Of a DNA stretch of 64,000 nt, positions 42,901-57,900 are shown piece by piece. A model generated the notes under the pieces. That model had not been told where the DNA came from, did not search any database, and worked only from the letters and a program-made list of their open reading frames with translations. Location: positions 22,284 through 86,283 of the forward strand of contig JACAXG010000517.1 of NCBI GenBank assembly GCA_018881555.1, given 5' to 3'. Each line of letters begins with the position of its first letter. Position 1 is the stretch's first letter. This DNA comes from Amblyornis subalaris (Eukaryota > Chordata > Aves > Passeriformes > Ptilonorhynchidae). The position numbers and the translations under genes are program-made.

Positions 42901-45900
42901 TTTTATCTATAGAACAGATCCTGAGAGACGCTGTTGGTGCTCCTCTGCCGTTTCTGTTAGAAATTTGTTAGCTCACTAATTTTGAAAATCTTCATTTTGG
43001 GCTGAATTACTTTTGTTCATTTGCCTCATATTTCGCCTTTCTCAATTTTTTTGGACTTCAGGCTGTCTTTTTGAATACAGACATTTTTTGAAACCACATC
43101 TCTTAAGAGAAGTCAGACTTTTTCTCTTCAAGCAGTAAAATATCTTTCAGAATAGCTCTACTGCTAATGAAAGATGTGAATAAACTAGAAATTTGGTCAC
43201 ATATGTCCTCTTTTGTGTGTGGCCTTTCAGAAGAGATGGAGTCCTTCATCTCACTGTCAGTTCCTTAACAGGCTGTACTGAATTTCATATTAATACTTCC
43301 GTGATAGAAACTTTTTGTACCTGTTTTTAAGGCACTGTAGTAAAAACTGCATTTTTTACTTCTAACCCATTTAGCTTTTCAGAGAAAATGTTTTAGACTG
43401 CAATAAATTTGATTTTTTTTCCACCTTCTTTTTTCTAAAAATGCACGTTTAGGATGTTCACATTAATGATATAAAAACACTGTTTTTCAGTTACACCATC
43501 ACTTTATTTGTCAGAGTGCAAATTAGAGAAGACTTGTAGGCTACGCAAGTATTCCCGTGTTCTGTAAATGTAATTGCTTCTGCTTTTTGAAGACTTCAGA
43601 GAGAATCAGTGTCATTCATTATTTTCAGTACTACTGCTCAAATTGAAGTTGCAGTAGAAAAATATAGCGCTTGTGAACAGTGTGCTTGCAGGCATTGCCT
43701 TTCTGCAGGCAACTTTTTAGTATTTTTTTTAAGTGCTTATTAGGAGGGTACTCAGTTATTTTGTTCAGCATCTTCTAGTACTTGACTGCAACTGTACTTG
43801 ACACACATGAACTAAGAATGAAATTCTAAAAGAGGAAGTTCTGAATTCCTTTAAAGGTAATCTTAATTCCTTTGGGAACTGTTTATTGTCCAAAATGTTT
43901 TGCAGTTGCATGTGAACTATTTCATTAGGATTGGAGACTTCTACTTATTGCACACATCAACCACAGAGACGTGAATATTAAACTATTTTCATCTAGAATA
44001 CATCCAGTATGGTAGTCCTCACTTTCCTTGATTTTTTATTATTTTTATTATTTTTAATTATTTTCACTAATATGTGAGTGGTTTTTTTATCATTTGTTTT
44101 GAACATAAACTGTCAGGTGTTATTTAAATCTCATTCAATTGAATGTGGATTATTTAAAGTAAAAATTTCAAGAGCGTGAGAGGCAAAAGGATCAAATGCA
44201 CTGTTTCAAATTAATTGAAAATATTGAAGGAAGTACTAAAACTGTATGAATAAAATAATTTGTGTTTTTTATAACTGTAAATTTTCTATATTTCTTTTAA
44301 TAGGGAGTGTCCTGATGCAGACTCAGTTGTAAGTAGACTTGTTTCCAAAATAAATGCATATGCTAATATTATCAAGCCCTACAATCTGATGAAACTTAAC
44401 TTACAGTTCCTGCAATACAATATTTATCTGCTAGAAAATTTAGTATTTTCATAGCATACTTGAAGTGTTAATTTAGTTCAGTACATGATCTTCAGCAGTA
44501 TAATCAAACAAGTATCAGTCATACATTTTTGTTTCCTAACAATTTTAGGTTTTAGGCAAGATGTTTTTACTGCAAGTATATGTTACTTTGTTTTTCAGTT
44601 AGTAAGTTAAATTGCTTGGCTAATAGATTCTAAGTAAGAAAAAGGTCTAGTTTATTGTGGACCCGACTTTGTATCATCATATTCCTCTGCTTACTACTGT
44701 TTCCTTTAAGAAATCCTTCTAGTATTGATGGGGTTCTGCTTTACCACTGGCAATAGAGTGTAGGAGTATACTTTTTAAAATATAGCTTTAAATGCAGTAT
44801 CTCTAGATACACTGTATTAATGGTATGATTTTCATCACTGTTAGTTAGATCTGTGATATGTCTTACAATTTTATTTAGTCAATTCAGGTAAGTGACCGTT
44901 GCAAATTAAATTAGTATGTTAATGATTTTTTTATTTCCTTAATTTTATTTCATTAATTTCAATCTTTTTATTTAAGCGTGTGTGTTCTCTTGAATTAATA
45001 TGTAACAAAGATTCTAACTCCCTATAGCTGTATTAGGGAAAAAATTACTGAGTAATCTGATTTTCTGTAGACTAATTTGTTTTTCAGTTCATTTATTTAG
45101 ATGCAATTATATGACACAATTTAAGCTTTTAAGTTCACTTAATTTGTGGATTTTTGTGTCTGTATTTAGTGACTGGGTGGTTTTAGTACCTAATATTAAA
45201 ACTTGTTTTGAGAAACTTGATTTGAAACATCTAGTAGAACCATCCTTCTAAATGGGGAGAAGTAAGTTTTGCCACAATACAGAACTATATGTGTAACAAC
45301 AGATGTGTAACTGTTGTCAAGATGGTTATTTTGTACTGTGCAGTCATCTTGTCTTACAGCAAATTTCTTTTCTTGGGTACATGTAAAAGAAAGTAAGTTT
45401 AGAATTATCCTTATAGTTATCAGGCTTCTCATGAAAGTAAAATCATTTGTTCAAGTTGAGTCACTGGAGTGAACCACAACTGGATTTGACTTGCAATGTT
45501 TATTTTCTTTGCTTATTTTGGTCTCCACGTGTTTTGAAAACAATTAGTTCAAAAAATTCAACTGTAAATTGGTTTGACATTTTTTCTGTCTCCATGAGGC
45601 ACACCAAATCATCATTGGTTAATGTTGTTGATGCTTTTGTTGTATTTTCCTTTTTTTTTGCCTGCTCAACATTTTATGACTGCATTTGGAGTTTAAAATT
45701 TGGTCTATGATTTCCTCTTGCTTTCTACAAGCAACAGTAGTATTCTGTATGGTGATAGAAAGCTTTAATAGAAGAAGTCATTACTGTAATTCTAGTGAAA
45801 AAATGATGTACCATAGCACATAAGAGATTCATTTCACCCTGTACAAACAGGCACCCCAGAGTGCTTTTATGTTTTAAGGTAGAGTCCTCATTTGAAAGAT

Positions 45901-48900
45901 GTCCATTTGAAATGAAAAATTAAAACATTTCAAATGTTTTTTATTTTTCTTTTAGATTTAGGGCTTATACTTTTAGATTTCCTTTCTGTTTAATTTTTCA
46001 AACCTGATTTAAATAGTTTAAGCCGTCTATATTATCTCTAGGAGGATTTGTTCTGTATAGATCTTTGCAATAAATTACACATTTCAAGAAATTGAACATG
46101 GGAAAGTATTATTAAAAGAAAAAAATTAAAGCAATTATAATTTGTGTTTGATTGCAAGGAAATACTGAGGAACAGACCTCAGAAAATTCAGCTTAAGATG
46201 TCCCAGTTGTTAGGTTGGTTAGTTTTGGTCACTCACAGAAAACCTGTCTGGCATATATGTGGTTAATGTGATCACTTTTTAAAAGGTGGCTTTTGTTTAT
46301 TTGTCAAGAATTTTAATTGTGCAAAAGGAAGGTAAGATATAACCACTGTACAATTATATGTAACTATAAGCACGGAGGCATTAAGGTAAGGGTCAAGGGA
46401 GAACTGACTTCAATACATTATCTACCAGTTCTGTGTGCTACTGTGGATCTTTGAACATAGTATGTAATCAATACCATGAAGGCCTTCTCACTAGTCCAAA
46501 GTGTATAATGCAGTGTATTCAAATTTGTATTCTCTATTTCCAAAAAACAAAACAGTGAGATGGTCCTAAAAAATGTCTTTTGTCACAAAATGGAAGTTCT
46601 CAAATTTATCTGTGGTAAGCCATCTACTTATGCTCATCCTTCTTGTAGCTGCCAGATTATATATGCTGCAAAATAAATTAATAATATGTTAATTCCTATA
46701 AGTATTTTTTCATAACTGCTGTAAGAGGTTTTCGTGTTCTCATTAGTAGTAGGAAGGCAGCTGTAGACTAAGAACTAGTATTTGTTAAAAAGGTTGACCA
46801 CTTCAATAAGCAGTCTCAGTTTAAATATAGGTGACAGTATGTCATGAGATTTAAAATTCCTGGGTTTTTTATAGGTCAATCTATATGTGTAACTTCGATT
46901 AAGCTATACTTTGATAATTAAGAAAGATGGAAAGTTTGTAGTAGAAAGTGTGTGCACAGGAAAGAGACAGCAACTGAAGTCTGACTATTTGAGGGTTTTG
47001 CCTTAGAAAGTTTTTCTAAAGGCCAAACTAATTGTCTTGTTTCCCATGTGTTTGCTGTATCTCTAGGGATGGTCTCTAGGAAGGTAAGAGGTCTGAAAGA
47101 AACTTTTATTTTTGGGGAAACATTTACATGGTTCCACTTGTGTCCAGTAAGATCTGAATTGGGATTGCAACCCTTTCCTTGGTTGCGATGCTTGCCGATC
47201 TCCTTCTACTTGACTGCCTATTTTCATGAAGACTGTAGTAATGTAATTATCTTTGAGTTCTCTGTTCTGTCTGTCAAATCCTTTTGAAATTGTCCAGTAA
47301 GTTCAAAAGTAATTAAGAAGGGAGTCAGATGTACAGAACATAATGCTGAAAGTTCTTTTTTTCATGGGAAACTGAAATACAAACACATATCAAGGCATCC
47401 AAAACTTTTCATTAACCTCTTTACATGTGAGTGTAGCATAATTACGGTTATATAGAATTATAGACCATTTTTATTGTTGGGGACTCACTGAATTTGGAAC
47501 CATCAAATTCTGAGAAGTGGAACACAAGTGTAACCTAATATTTAGTGAAATGAAAATATTTTTCTTTATTTTCATTTTACAGTGTTTAGTCTGGCCTATT
47601 TTGAATAGCTGCTATTGATACAGAGGACAAGGCTGTCTAGTCACAGCACAAGACGGCACTTTGAATACCCATTTTTCTTTCTTTCTGCATTTCTAACAAT
47701 GGGAGAAACTGACTGTCTACTCTCTTCTTCTGTGTCTTTTGGGTTAATAGGCACCCTAAGGAGAGGAGGCCAATAATATGCCTCTGTCTTAACTAAGGAT
47801 ATGCCAGAGTCAAATTTTCTACTCAAATATGTCAAAAGTGGAGAGGCTTTTTGTTCTCTTGTTCCAGCCTATGAGCTTCAGCTGCTTACTTAGAGTCCTC
47901 ATCTGGATTACAGGAAGTCTGTTGAGTTCTGGCATTAAAAAATAGAGTGAGCTGTTCAGCTGCACTGCATCTTGAAGCATACCCTGAGGAAAACTTGATA
48001 AGGAGCTCTCATAACCACTATAGTTATCCCAGGAGAAGAGGAAATAGAAAAATTCAAACTGGAGCTTAGTGAAGGTTCTTCACTTCTTGACTGCTGACCA
48101 ACCTGTCAGCAGCACTAACATTGCGGAGGAAGTAGCTACACTGCAATATGCTCCATATGTTCCTCCGTTGTCCTTTGTATGTAGTTGACAGACATTAATG
48201 ACATGTTAATGGTGTGGCTTCTTCCATTGCTTTTGGATGACAGATGGGACAGAGTAAGGAAACTGAAATAAAGTATTCACCAAAACTAAAAGTATATATG
48301 TTTTGTCAATAGAATGCTTAGTCCTCAAGCTTTTTCTATAGGCAATTTTATTTTACTTATTAGGACCTTATGTTTTATTTCTTTGAAAAATTATTCACCC
48401 CAGAAAGCTTGTGGAATATACGAAGGCAAACACAGAGTTATAAGACCTAAGTTTTTAGTGTATGTTTAAAACTATATAAGACCTCAATTAATGTGTTGTA
48501 TTACATCTGCAAACACAGGGAAAACTCTGTGGCTTTTATAGCTACATGTTTAATTGCTTAACAGAACCTCAGAGAGGGTGGAAGCTTCCTGGAAGTCCAC
48601 CTTTCCAGTTACTTCTGCAGAGTTCAATTCACATGCATAATGCGGTTGTTGGGTTTTGACTGCAAAGACCACTACGCATGTTTGTGTAGGGGGCTAAACC
48701 AGACTTTCATCCCCATCATATTAATAACAACTCTTTCCAAAGGCCAAAGTTTGCAAAGAACATTATCTTGTGTGTTGAAGTTCAAAAATTACACATGTAT
48801 GCCTGTAGGTTTTGAACTTAACCTCTGATCGGCATGGTAGGCAAACCAGGTCTTGTCTGTATTGTGTGCCTGATACTTCAGACACACTGTTATCCATGAC

Positions 48901-51900
48901 ATACTATATAGTTCTGTAACTGGGAGTGTGAAAAACGGAGTAAAAATTAGACAAAGAGATGTAAATACCTTTATTAACATCAGATTCGTGAGTATGTGTC
49001 TCTCTCAAGATGCTGTGTTATCTACCACTGTTACTAAATGTAGATTTGCAAATAAAATTCTGGTATTTCAGAAAGCAGAACATTCACCGGTTCAGTTCAA
49101 CCATTCTCAAAATATTGAGAACAGTATTTTGAAATTACTAGTTAACTTGTAAGATTTTGAGGTACCATTTTGCTTGTATGTGACACAATTTGCCTTTTTC
49201 TATGCAAAGGTATACCGAGTATCTCTTCCACCCATTTCTTATGTTGGTTTACACAAAAATATAGATTTGGTATCTCATTAATGAAAGCAGGTGTTAAGAA
49301 TTATCATAAATTGGCACAGGATAGATCTGAATTATTGACAAGGCTGGAAATACAAAGCAGATGATTTATGAGTGTGTAGAGTCAGAAGTTTGAAACTGCA
49401 TATATTTAAATTTTAGATATAGGGGAAATAATACAAACCAAGTTTCCTACACCGGGTTAGAAAAAAGTGGTAACACAGGCCAACTGAAAAAGAAGAAAGG
49501 AATTTTCTGCTCCTGTGTTCAGAACTTAAGCTGTAAAGTATTCATCTCTGTTATGTACATAATAACTGACTTTTTATGAAGTTGTGAAAAAAGACTGTGG
49601 TAAAGAGATCTTTCTAAGGAACAGATGATTCAAGTGTCTTAGCAAGACCAGAAATAATTAGCATGAAAGTTGTAAGAAAGAAGGTTAAACACTGTAAGAT
49701 TTTAGTGCTTTCTAAGGACTTCCTTTGTCCTAGAGATTATTCAGTAAATTAGAAATAATGCAATGAAAATAATTTACACAAATTTAGTTCTCTCACAATT
49801 TTATATCAAATAGTCAGTTTTGCCAGCTATGTTGTGCATGCAATAATAATATCCTTTACATGTATGGCCCAGCTGTAAGAAAAACTAAATGTTGTATATT
49901 TAAAGATTTTTATTGATTTTCAATTCATCTTAACCATGAATGATCCTGATCTAAGGAAAATTGCCCAGTGTGACAACTAAAATAATTTCAGAATTCATAA
50001 TTTGTAGTATTACAAGAAAATATACCTACCCTCTAGCTGTATGGTTTTGTTCTGTTTACTTTGACGTCAAGTTTCGTTAGTGGATTTTGGTATATAAACA
50101 AGGTCAGCCTGAGGTCAAGCGTAGCTAAGAACCCTGATTTGAGCAAGTAGAGCTAAAGTATTGGACCGTGTGATCGTACTCTTATTACTTTTTTTTTGTT
50201 CTTATTTATTTATTTATTAATCAAATAGCAGTGAAGTCTAGATCTTACAAGTATTTCAAGAAATTGCATCTATAAGGTTGGAGCTTAAATGTTACGTTTT
50301 GGACTTAGTTTGATGCGGTATTTAATTTGGTACAGTCTTACATCTGTACAGGACTGTATTTCTCACACTTTTCTTAGCAGAAAGTTTGAGCTGTGTGTTA
50401 ATTCCATTTAATTCAGAAATGCAAAATTTAGGGAGCAGTAGAGAGGAGAATCTTTCTTAGTAAATTATCAGACATCCCATTTGTGATACCTCTAAAAGAA
50501 ACAGAGGGATAACTACATTTTGATGTTTGTCTTCTGTAATTCAAAAGCTATTCAGACATATTCTCTTTAAACTTGGCTTCAAATTTTAGCTGAAGTTATG
50601 TGGTTCCTGTCTTGTCCACTTGAAATCACCAGCGTAAGTCATTTTGTTATATTTCGCGACTGCTAACAAATTACGTTTTGCACATACTGTGTATGTATGT
50701 CTGTTGGTCAAATTGCCTCCCAATACCTACTTGCTGATAGAATAAATTGATTGCTACACTAGAATAAATCACATATATATATATGTAATGTTTATTAATA
50801 TTCTCGTTTTTATAAGGTACTTAAAACTGCTGAAATCCCTACATTTTGAAGGCACCTTGTTTGTGGTTTTTAGTAATAAACTTACTGAGACATAAAGCAG
50901 TTCACATACACTGCCTATGCAACGAAGTCATGAGTGCATTTTTCGATTCTGAGTGGTGAAATCTCATGGATCTGTGTATCCATGTTTATACTGTATATGT
51001 AACATACATAATGTGGGGTTTTGCACATTTTTAAAATTTAGGTTATCTTGGAGACTTGTTTCTCTCTGCCCCAGAGTTTTGTTAATGAAACTATATGCTT
51101 AGCTAAGCATTCTAAATTATATTAATATAATTCTCTTCAATTTAATTTAATTGCCTGCAAGAACTGAAAAACAGAACTAGTCTGAAGTAGCCAGATGCAT
51201 ATTTGCTTTGAAGAGCTAGGATGGTGCTGGAGATGTGTAAAGGAAAACTTTGGAATGAAATTTTGAGCACTTTTGGTATGGATATTCTTTTCTGAAGCAA
51301 CAGTGCCAGCATGCTGCCTTTTCTATAGGGAGTGGAAGTTGCAACCTGTGCTTTAACTTTCATACTTAAATATTGACTAGTGCTTAGGAAAGGTTTTGTA
51401 CCTGCACCGTCAGAACTTCTAGTGTCTTAGCTGAGAGCAGTAAAAATTGGAAAAATATTTCAGAATCAAGAGAATTGTAGGCTAATTTAACTCAGTAGTA
51501 AAGCTAAAATAATGCTAATTTCTGACCTTTTTGATGGAGTATTAGTAAAAGCAGATGCAGTTAAACTTGCCAGTTTTCACAGGAAATTTAAAGGTTTTTT
51601 GGTTACATTCTGTAACATTCTGTAATTCTGAGGTATCTTGTCACACAACTTCTGAACAACAGATTATAACTTCAGATAACTGTAATAATTAATATGGAAT
51701 AAAAATCACGTTCATGAGTTGTTGTAATTTTAATTTGTCAATGATGTAAAATTCAGTCTGATGTAAGAATGACGTGGTTTTTTAGTTATTTGTCAATAGC
51801 ATAATTTTTGTTGTTGTTTTTAGAACTTTCCTGATGTAGATGATGAAGGATACAGCATTAAACCAGAAGCAACACAGGATATCCTTTTTACTATTATTGT

Positions 51901-54900
51901 GCCAAGCTATTTGTATTTACTACAATTCTTTGGAGGGAGGAAGTACTAACTAAACTGTTAAGTAAAGGAAGATGAATGACATTTACGCTTATGTTGCAAG
52001 CTTGTATTCTTACAGTCATAGCTTTTGGAAAATGAACAAAATTTTTTTCTTAGATGTTGTGTGTGTGCAAATGTTAAAGATCAGATCTCTCATGAACTTT
52101 AAAAGGACAGTAAAAAATAAAAAGTAAAAAAATAGCCAGAATAAAAGCTTTCATGCAGATCTCTCTCCTTGGAAAGCTCTCAGAGAGATTGTAAAGTAAA
52201 GTTTGTAAACTTTTTGAAGTATATGGAGTGGTTATCTGTTTTATACCTGCACCCTCTCATTTTTTGTAGCACTATTAAGCTGATTGGGAGCTCCAGCAGT
52301 GTAGAAATAGAATTTCTGTTATGTAATAAAGTCATTACACCACATTCTGTTTCCAATTGGTGCTTTTAGCTTTTACTGTCTTTTTAATAATAGCTTTCAT
52401 ATACAGAACAGATTTTGTTCTGAGTCACTTTTATGGAGGCTCAAGATTTTTCTCTGCTGTTCCACTGTTCCTTTGGAGGAAAATTCTTGTCCCCTTTTTT
52501 TCCTACCGTCACAGAAGAAAGCTCTGCTTAGGAGCTGGGAATAATTGCTATAGAACTAAGCAAGCCTAGTACGTTAGCAAGATGGCTAAGTTTTGGAAAT
52601 GTATTCACTGAATTTTCTGGGTACTGCACATAAAAGGTGAATTTAGGCTGCGCAATTACCTTAAATTGCAAAAACTTTAAAGCAGTTAACAGCTCATTAC
52701 AGTGAGGCAGTCCATCATCATAGCTTCTTTGTTTTCATCAGCTTTGCAGAATGTGCCTCTAATGCCCACAATGAAGATTCCTGTAGTAATAAAAGCAGTT
52801 GGTGTTATCTCCTATGTACAAAATTAGATAAAAGTGACCGACTTTTATGCAGTTCTGAGAGGAGCATTATTTCATGCTTTGCTTATATTTCTGAAAGGGA
52901 GAAAGAAGTGAACAACATTCATGCTTTTGATAAATTATTCATCTGGACATCCTTTTCTCTTTATTATCTCTTTTTGTTGTGAAACAAGAGAAAAGGCATA
53001 CATTCAGTAAAAAATATCAATGATTTTCAATCTGTCATGAGATAGTACTGCAGCTTCTGAAAATCTTGACCAGATTCAGGAACCCATTAGTTCCCTTCCC
53101 CTTTTCCTCCCTTAGCCTCCAAGAATGGATATTTATTCTGTTGATGGGAACTCTTGAGATAATTTGTTGGAGGACGTTATTTTATTATAATAACAGTCAA
53201 TCTTAATAAGTCTGATTTAAATCTGTGTTGGCAAAGCACTTTAAAAGAACTGTCTTATTTGTAGGAAATGAATCTTGAAGGTTAGTGATAACTTTCAAGA
53301 CAAGAAATCTTTTGATTAAATTAAAATTACTTGTGCCTGAAAACTTTTCTATATATGCTCCATTTTGAAGGAACAGATAGACTGTGAGATGAAGATACTT
53401 GGCTTTTTCCACAACTTTCAGATCCTTTCAGCTGAAATGGATTTGGAATGTCTTTACGGTTCAGGTTTAAGTCTTTGTTAGGGAATAATTTGAAGGAATT
53501 TAATGCAAATGTCTGTCATATTTTCAAGTGAAAATAACAGAAGCGACTTAGAGGATATGTGCACTTCTTCCAAGTGGTACTAAACTTTTGTGTTTCAGTA
53601 GGGGGAAATTTTCAAATTTTTTCTTGCAAAAACAAATGCCGTTTTTAAGAGTTAACTCAGTCCTTTCAGAGATTTTCTTCAGTGCAGCTCCTGTGCATAT
53701 AAAAAGCCAAGGTTATATTTTCCTTATTTTGAGGGCTGAGATGTCGTTGTGATTCCTTTTTTTTGAAGGATGGCAGTGCTCTAAGCAGCTGACATTGTTC
53801 AGTTTACTGTGCAGCCATCTGTTTAACTGACATCCTTCTTGCAAAATTTTTAGTGCCACACTGTATAAGGAGCAAGTAAAGGTGGCTACTGCTCTTTCCT
53901 TCACTGTTAATGTTTGGTACAGGTACCATGCACATTTTGTTGTTCATTAAAGAAGCTAGGCTTTCTTCACTTGGTTTAAAAGATTTCTACATTTTTCATA
54001 CATCTCTTAGAATCCCTAGTGGAGTCCTGCAGATTATAAATTTAACATGCAGAAATATTGCTGCTCTAAAATCATAAATTTAACCTTGTGCCTTCAAATA
54101 TCCAGATGTTCAGTTATATGACAGATACTGCCATTCTTCAGTTATATGACATCGTGTTTTTCTGAACAGAGTCATCATTATGAGTATAAATGGAATAGAC
54201 TCCCAAATTTTTAACTCTGAGTTGTGAATTTTGGACTGTGGATGTATGTGAAGCATCTGTATAAGTACACAAAGAGATCACTTAAGATGAGCATTTTGTG
54301 GAGCATAATTGTGAAATAGATTAAGCAGATGAATTTGAGGTATTTCCACCTTAACTGAGAAAAACATACCAAAGAGAACCATTTCTATTCATCCAGTGAT
54401 TCTGACTCTGAAGATGATGAACCCAGGAGGTTCCATGTGGAAATAAAGCCTGTCCAGCCAAATAACAGCTCTCAATATACTATGCCTTCTTTGGATGAAT
54501 TAAAAGTATCTATAGGGAACATCACTCTTTCTCCAGCAATATCTGTAAGTTTTGTTCCTTGTATTTTTAACGTCTAGAACAGTGGTAAAGAATCTGTAGT
54601 CTAAACGTATATTTTAGTGTTCAGAGTTTATTCGAGGTTCAATGACTCTTTTTTTCTTTCGCAGTAGTCATTTTTGGTACACTTTGTATTGCAATATATT
54701 TATATGGCACTTCTATATTGAAATTTAACATTAAGTTCTTTTTTCATATTTAAACTTTCCTGTGAGTCTTTCAAGTGCTCAGTTCTCGTCTTTGTGCTGT
54801 TGCCGCCATAGGACATTCAATTACATTGTAGAGTTAGCTGAGCATGGCTTTTAACATAATTTCCTAATTTTTTTTCAATAATATAAAAGTCTTTTGAAAC

Positions 54901-57900
54901 AGATCATATAATGAGGATACATGTAACTTTTGCAGTGCAGCTTTATTGATGTGTGCTGCCAATTCACAGAATAACCCTTTATACCAACAGATGATAACTA
55001 CTATTAAGGTAGGCTAGTACAATATTCAGATCAGAAAGACTGGTTCTGATTTTAAGGAAAATAGCGCGCATAACATAATAAAATAATAATTTTTCTCTTT
55101 TTTCCCTCACCACATTTTGAAAGCAGAGGCACAGTCCTGTAAGTAGAGAATGCCTTTTTATTCCCATTTTTAGTTAAAACCAAGTAAGTGTAGTATGTGA
55201 AGGGAGTTGTTGGGAAAACATGAGGAATGTTTTTTTTTCATATATCCCATGTGATAGATATATGAGCTGTTTGAGTTTACTGTCGCAGCCAGTAAAGAGA
55301 CTTAAAAATACTGCTGCCTTTATCAGCTCTACAGTATTCATTCCTGCATTTTCATACTGGCATGGCAGATGTGCACTGGTTGCTCTGTCCAGGCTTACAT
55401 TCTGTGGTCTTCTGCAAGCTCATAAAGTTTTGCCTGGCATTGAAAGCAAAGTATCTCGTAGAAAGTTGAGTGGAAATAAGAACCCTGGGACTATTAAGTG
55501 CTTTATTTGACAGTAGAAGAATTTATTCCTAACTTTTTTTTCCTGTTTCAGGCACAAATGAATCAAAATTCATCCAGTAAGTGTGAATCTTCTTTTTTCT
55601 TAATTTTTGGAGATATAAATGTCTTAAATGTATTTTAAATGGAACAAAATGCTTCTCTTGTCAGTTTTATATACTTTTCCTTATCTATAAACTTGGCTGT
55701 TTCCTGTTGTGGGGACCAGACAAGCCTGTCTCTGACATCCAAATGCCAAAGCCCATAGAAAAAAGTCCTGTGCAAGTTCTTAAAAACCTTTCACCTGCTC
55801 AAGTTTACTATGATCCACAAACCAGTAAAGCACACTGTGTGTATGGTATAAAATACCTACAGAGAGAGAGGACAGAGCATTAGTTTCTGTCTTGCAGGGT
55901 TTTTTTTCAGTGGGAAACCAGGCCAGATTTGCTGAAGAACAGTATTGATGTAAACAGTGTAAATCAAGGAAGAAATTCCAAGTAAACAACACTTCCTCAT
56001 GAAATGCATTGTTTTGTGTAGTATTCCCATATTTCAGGAATACCTGAACTTAAATTATCAGAAATAACACATTTGCTTTTGTGCATTTTAATAGTAATTT
56101 GTTTTGAACTGCCAACACCAATATTAACTATCTCTTTATAATGAAAATGAAATTTTTACTTTATAGTTTCACACTTTTGGTGATAATATTGTATTTTTTT
56201 CTTAGGTGAAGAGTTAACAAAATCAAAACTTTCAGCTCAAACTAATGAGTAAGTTCAAATGTAAAATTCTATCAAATGCAGTTTTGCAGGAATTTGATCC
56301 TATTTTTCTAATACTCAGAAACTCACTGGAAATAACAGCTGAGTCCTATTTTAAGTTGTACCTCTATTGCATTACAAGACTTAAGAACTAATTGTGTGTC
56401 AATGGATGTTTCTATTCATTTATTTACCCCTTCTAATACATTTGCTTTATTGTGATATGTTTCAGTTGATATTTATAATAATTACATGGCTACACAATGT
56501 TTTTCGATAAGACAGATTTTGTTTCTGTCCAACAGTGTTCCATGGTAAAGTGTTTAAGATTGTAAACTCCAAATTTAGACAGATCTGCATACATTGCTTA
56601 TCTGTATATACACTGAAATAAATGGATTTGAAGATGTAGGTCTCAAAAATTACAATCATTTAACTGGCATTGTGAAGTATGTCCACAAACAAATTTGCAC
56701 TAAGGTGTTGGCTCAGATAGTCTCCTAATGTGTAAATAAGTTCTTTGATCTGCAACTTGTAACTACTTTTTTTCCTTTTTAGATGCAAAGACTAATATAG
56801 ACTAATTTGTCAAATGTTTTTGTCGTGTTATTGAGGGACTTTTTACAAGGATCATGTAGTGGTAGGACAAGGAGGAGTGGCTTTAAAATGAGAGTAGGTT
56901 TAGAATAGATATAAGGAAGAAATTCTTTACTGTGAGGGTGGTGAGACATGGAAACAGGTTGCCCAGAGAAGTTCTGAATGCCCTGTCCCTGGAGGTGTTC
57001 AAGGCCAGGCTGAATGGGACTTTGAACAACCTGGTCTAGTGGATGTCAGGATGGTTGGAACAGGATTTTTAAAGATCCCTTCTAACCCAAACTATTCTGT
57101 GATTATTATAATTATTACATTATCAAACTAGTACAGAATTTTAATTTTTATGAATGGATACATCTTTCATTTCTATTTCAATTGTGACTCTTGATATAGA
57201 AAGGGGAACAGTGACTTCCTGGCATGGGATCCACTCTTCAGCAGTTCTCTTGAATCTTCCTCTTCAGCTTCCTTGGCATCCTCATCCTCCTCAGGTAAAA
57301 TATTTGATGGTAGAAAATGTTTTCTCTATATACTTCAGGATGTTCTGGTGTTGTTTTTTCAGTTATTACAAGGGGTCATGCTTTGATGCATGAAAGAAAG
57401 AATTTTATAAAGCTGTATACTGTCTTAGAAGTATTACACAACTGAGGATGCAGTATATAAGGCTTTCAAGCTAGAGAGCAAGAGGGAAGAGGGAGTACTA
57501 GACACCTTAGGAAAATTCTATCTTGCTTCTGCTTTTTTTATCACCTTCTCTTACTTTCTGAAAAATTGCTCACCACCTGGAACGTAATCCTTTTTTTTCA
57601 GCTGATAAGGCTGGGAGATTAAATGGAGGTTGTTGCAGCAATTGGGAGACAAGCTGAGCTTGCACAATTAATAGGGTTGGGTTTCTTCTTTCTGGGAAAG
57701 TCGATTGGGCTATGTAGTACAAAGGCATAGCAGAACTTTGCTGTGAGGAACTTGTTTCCTACAGGAAAGTTTGATTTGGTTAGGAGATGTGCAGGCATAA
57801 TCCAAGGGCAGATGGATACAAATGGCAGGACTGAGACATGAATCAAGCTGAGATCCTGAAAGCAGGGATATTGCAAAGAAAAAGATGGTGCGTGGAGTAG

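Noticed and set aside
54366..54376. Alternative AG acceptor (…ccaaag) just inside the exon after the AT-AC intron
   Set aside because: Using it would drop conserved residues and break the frame with the preceding exon. The AC end with its branch element fits both homology and phase.
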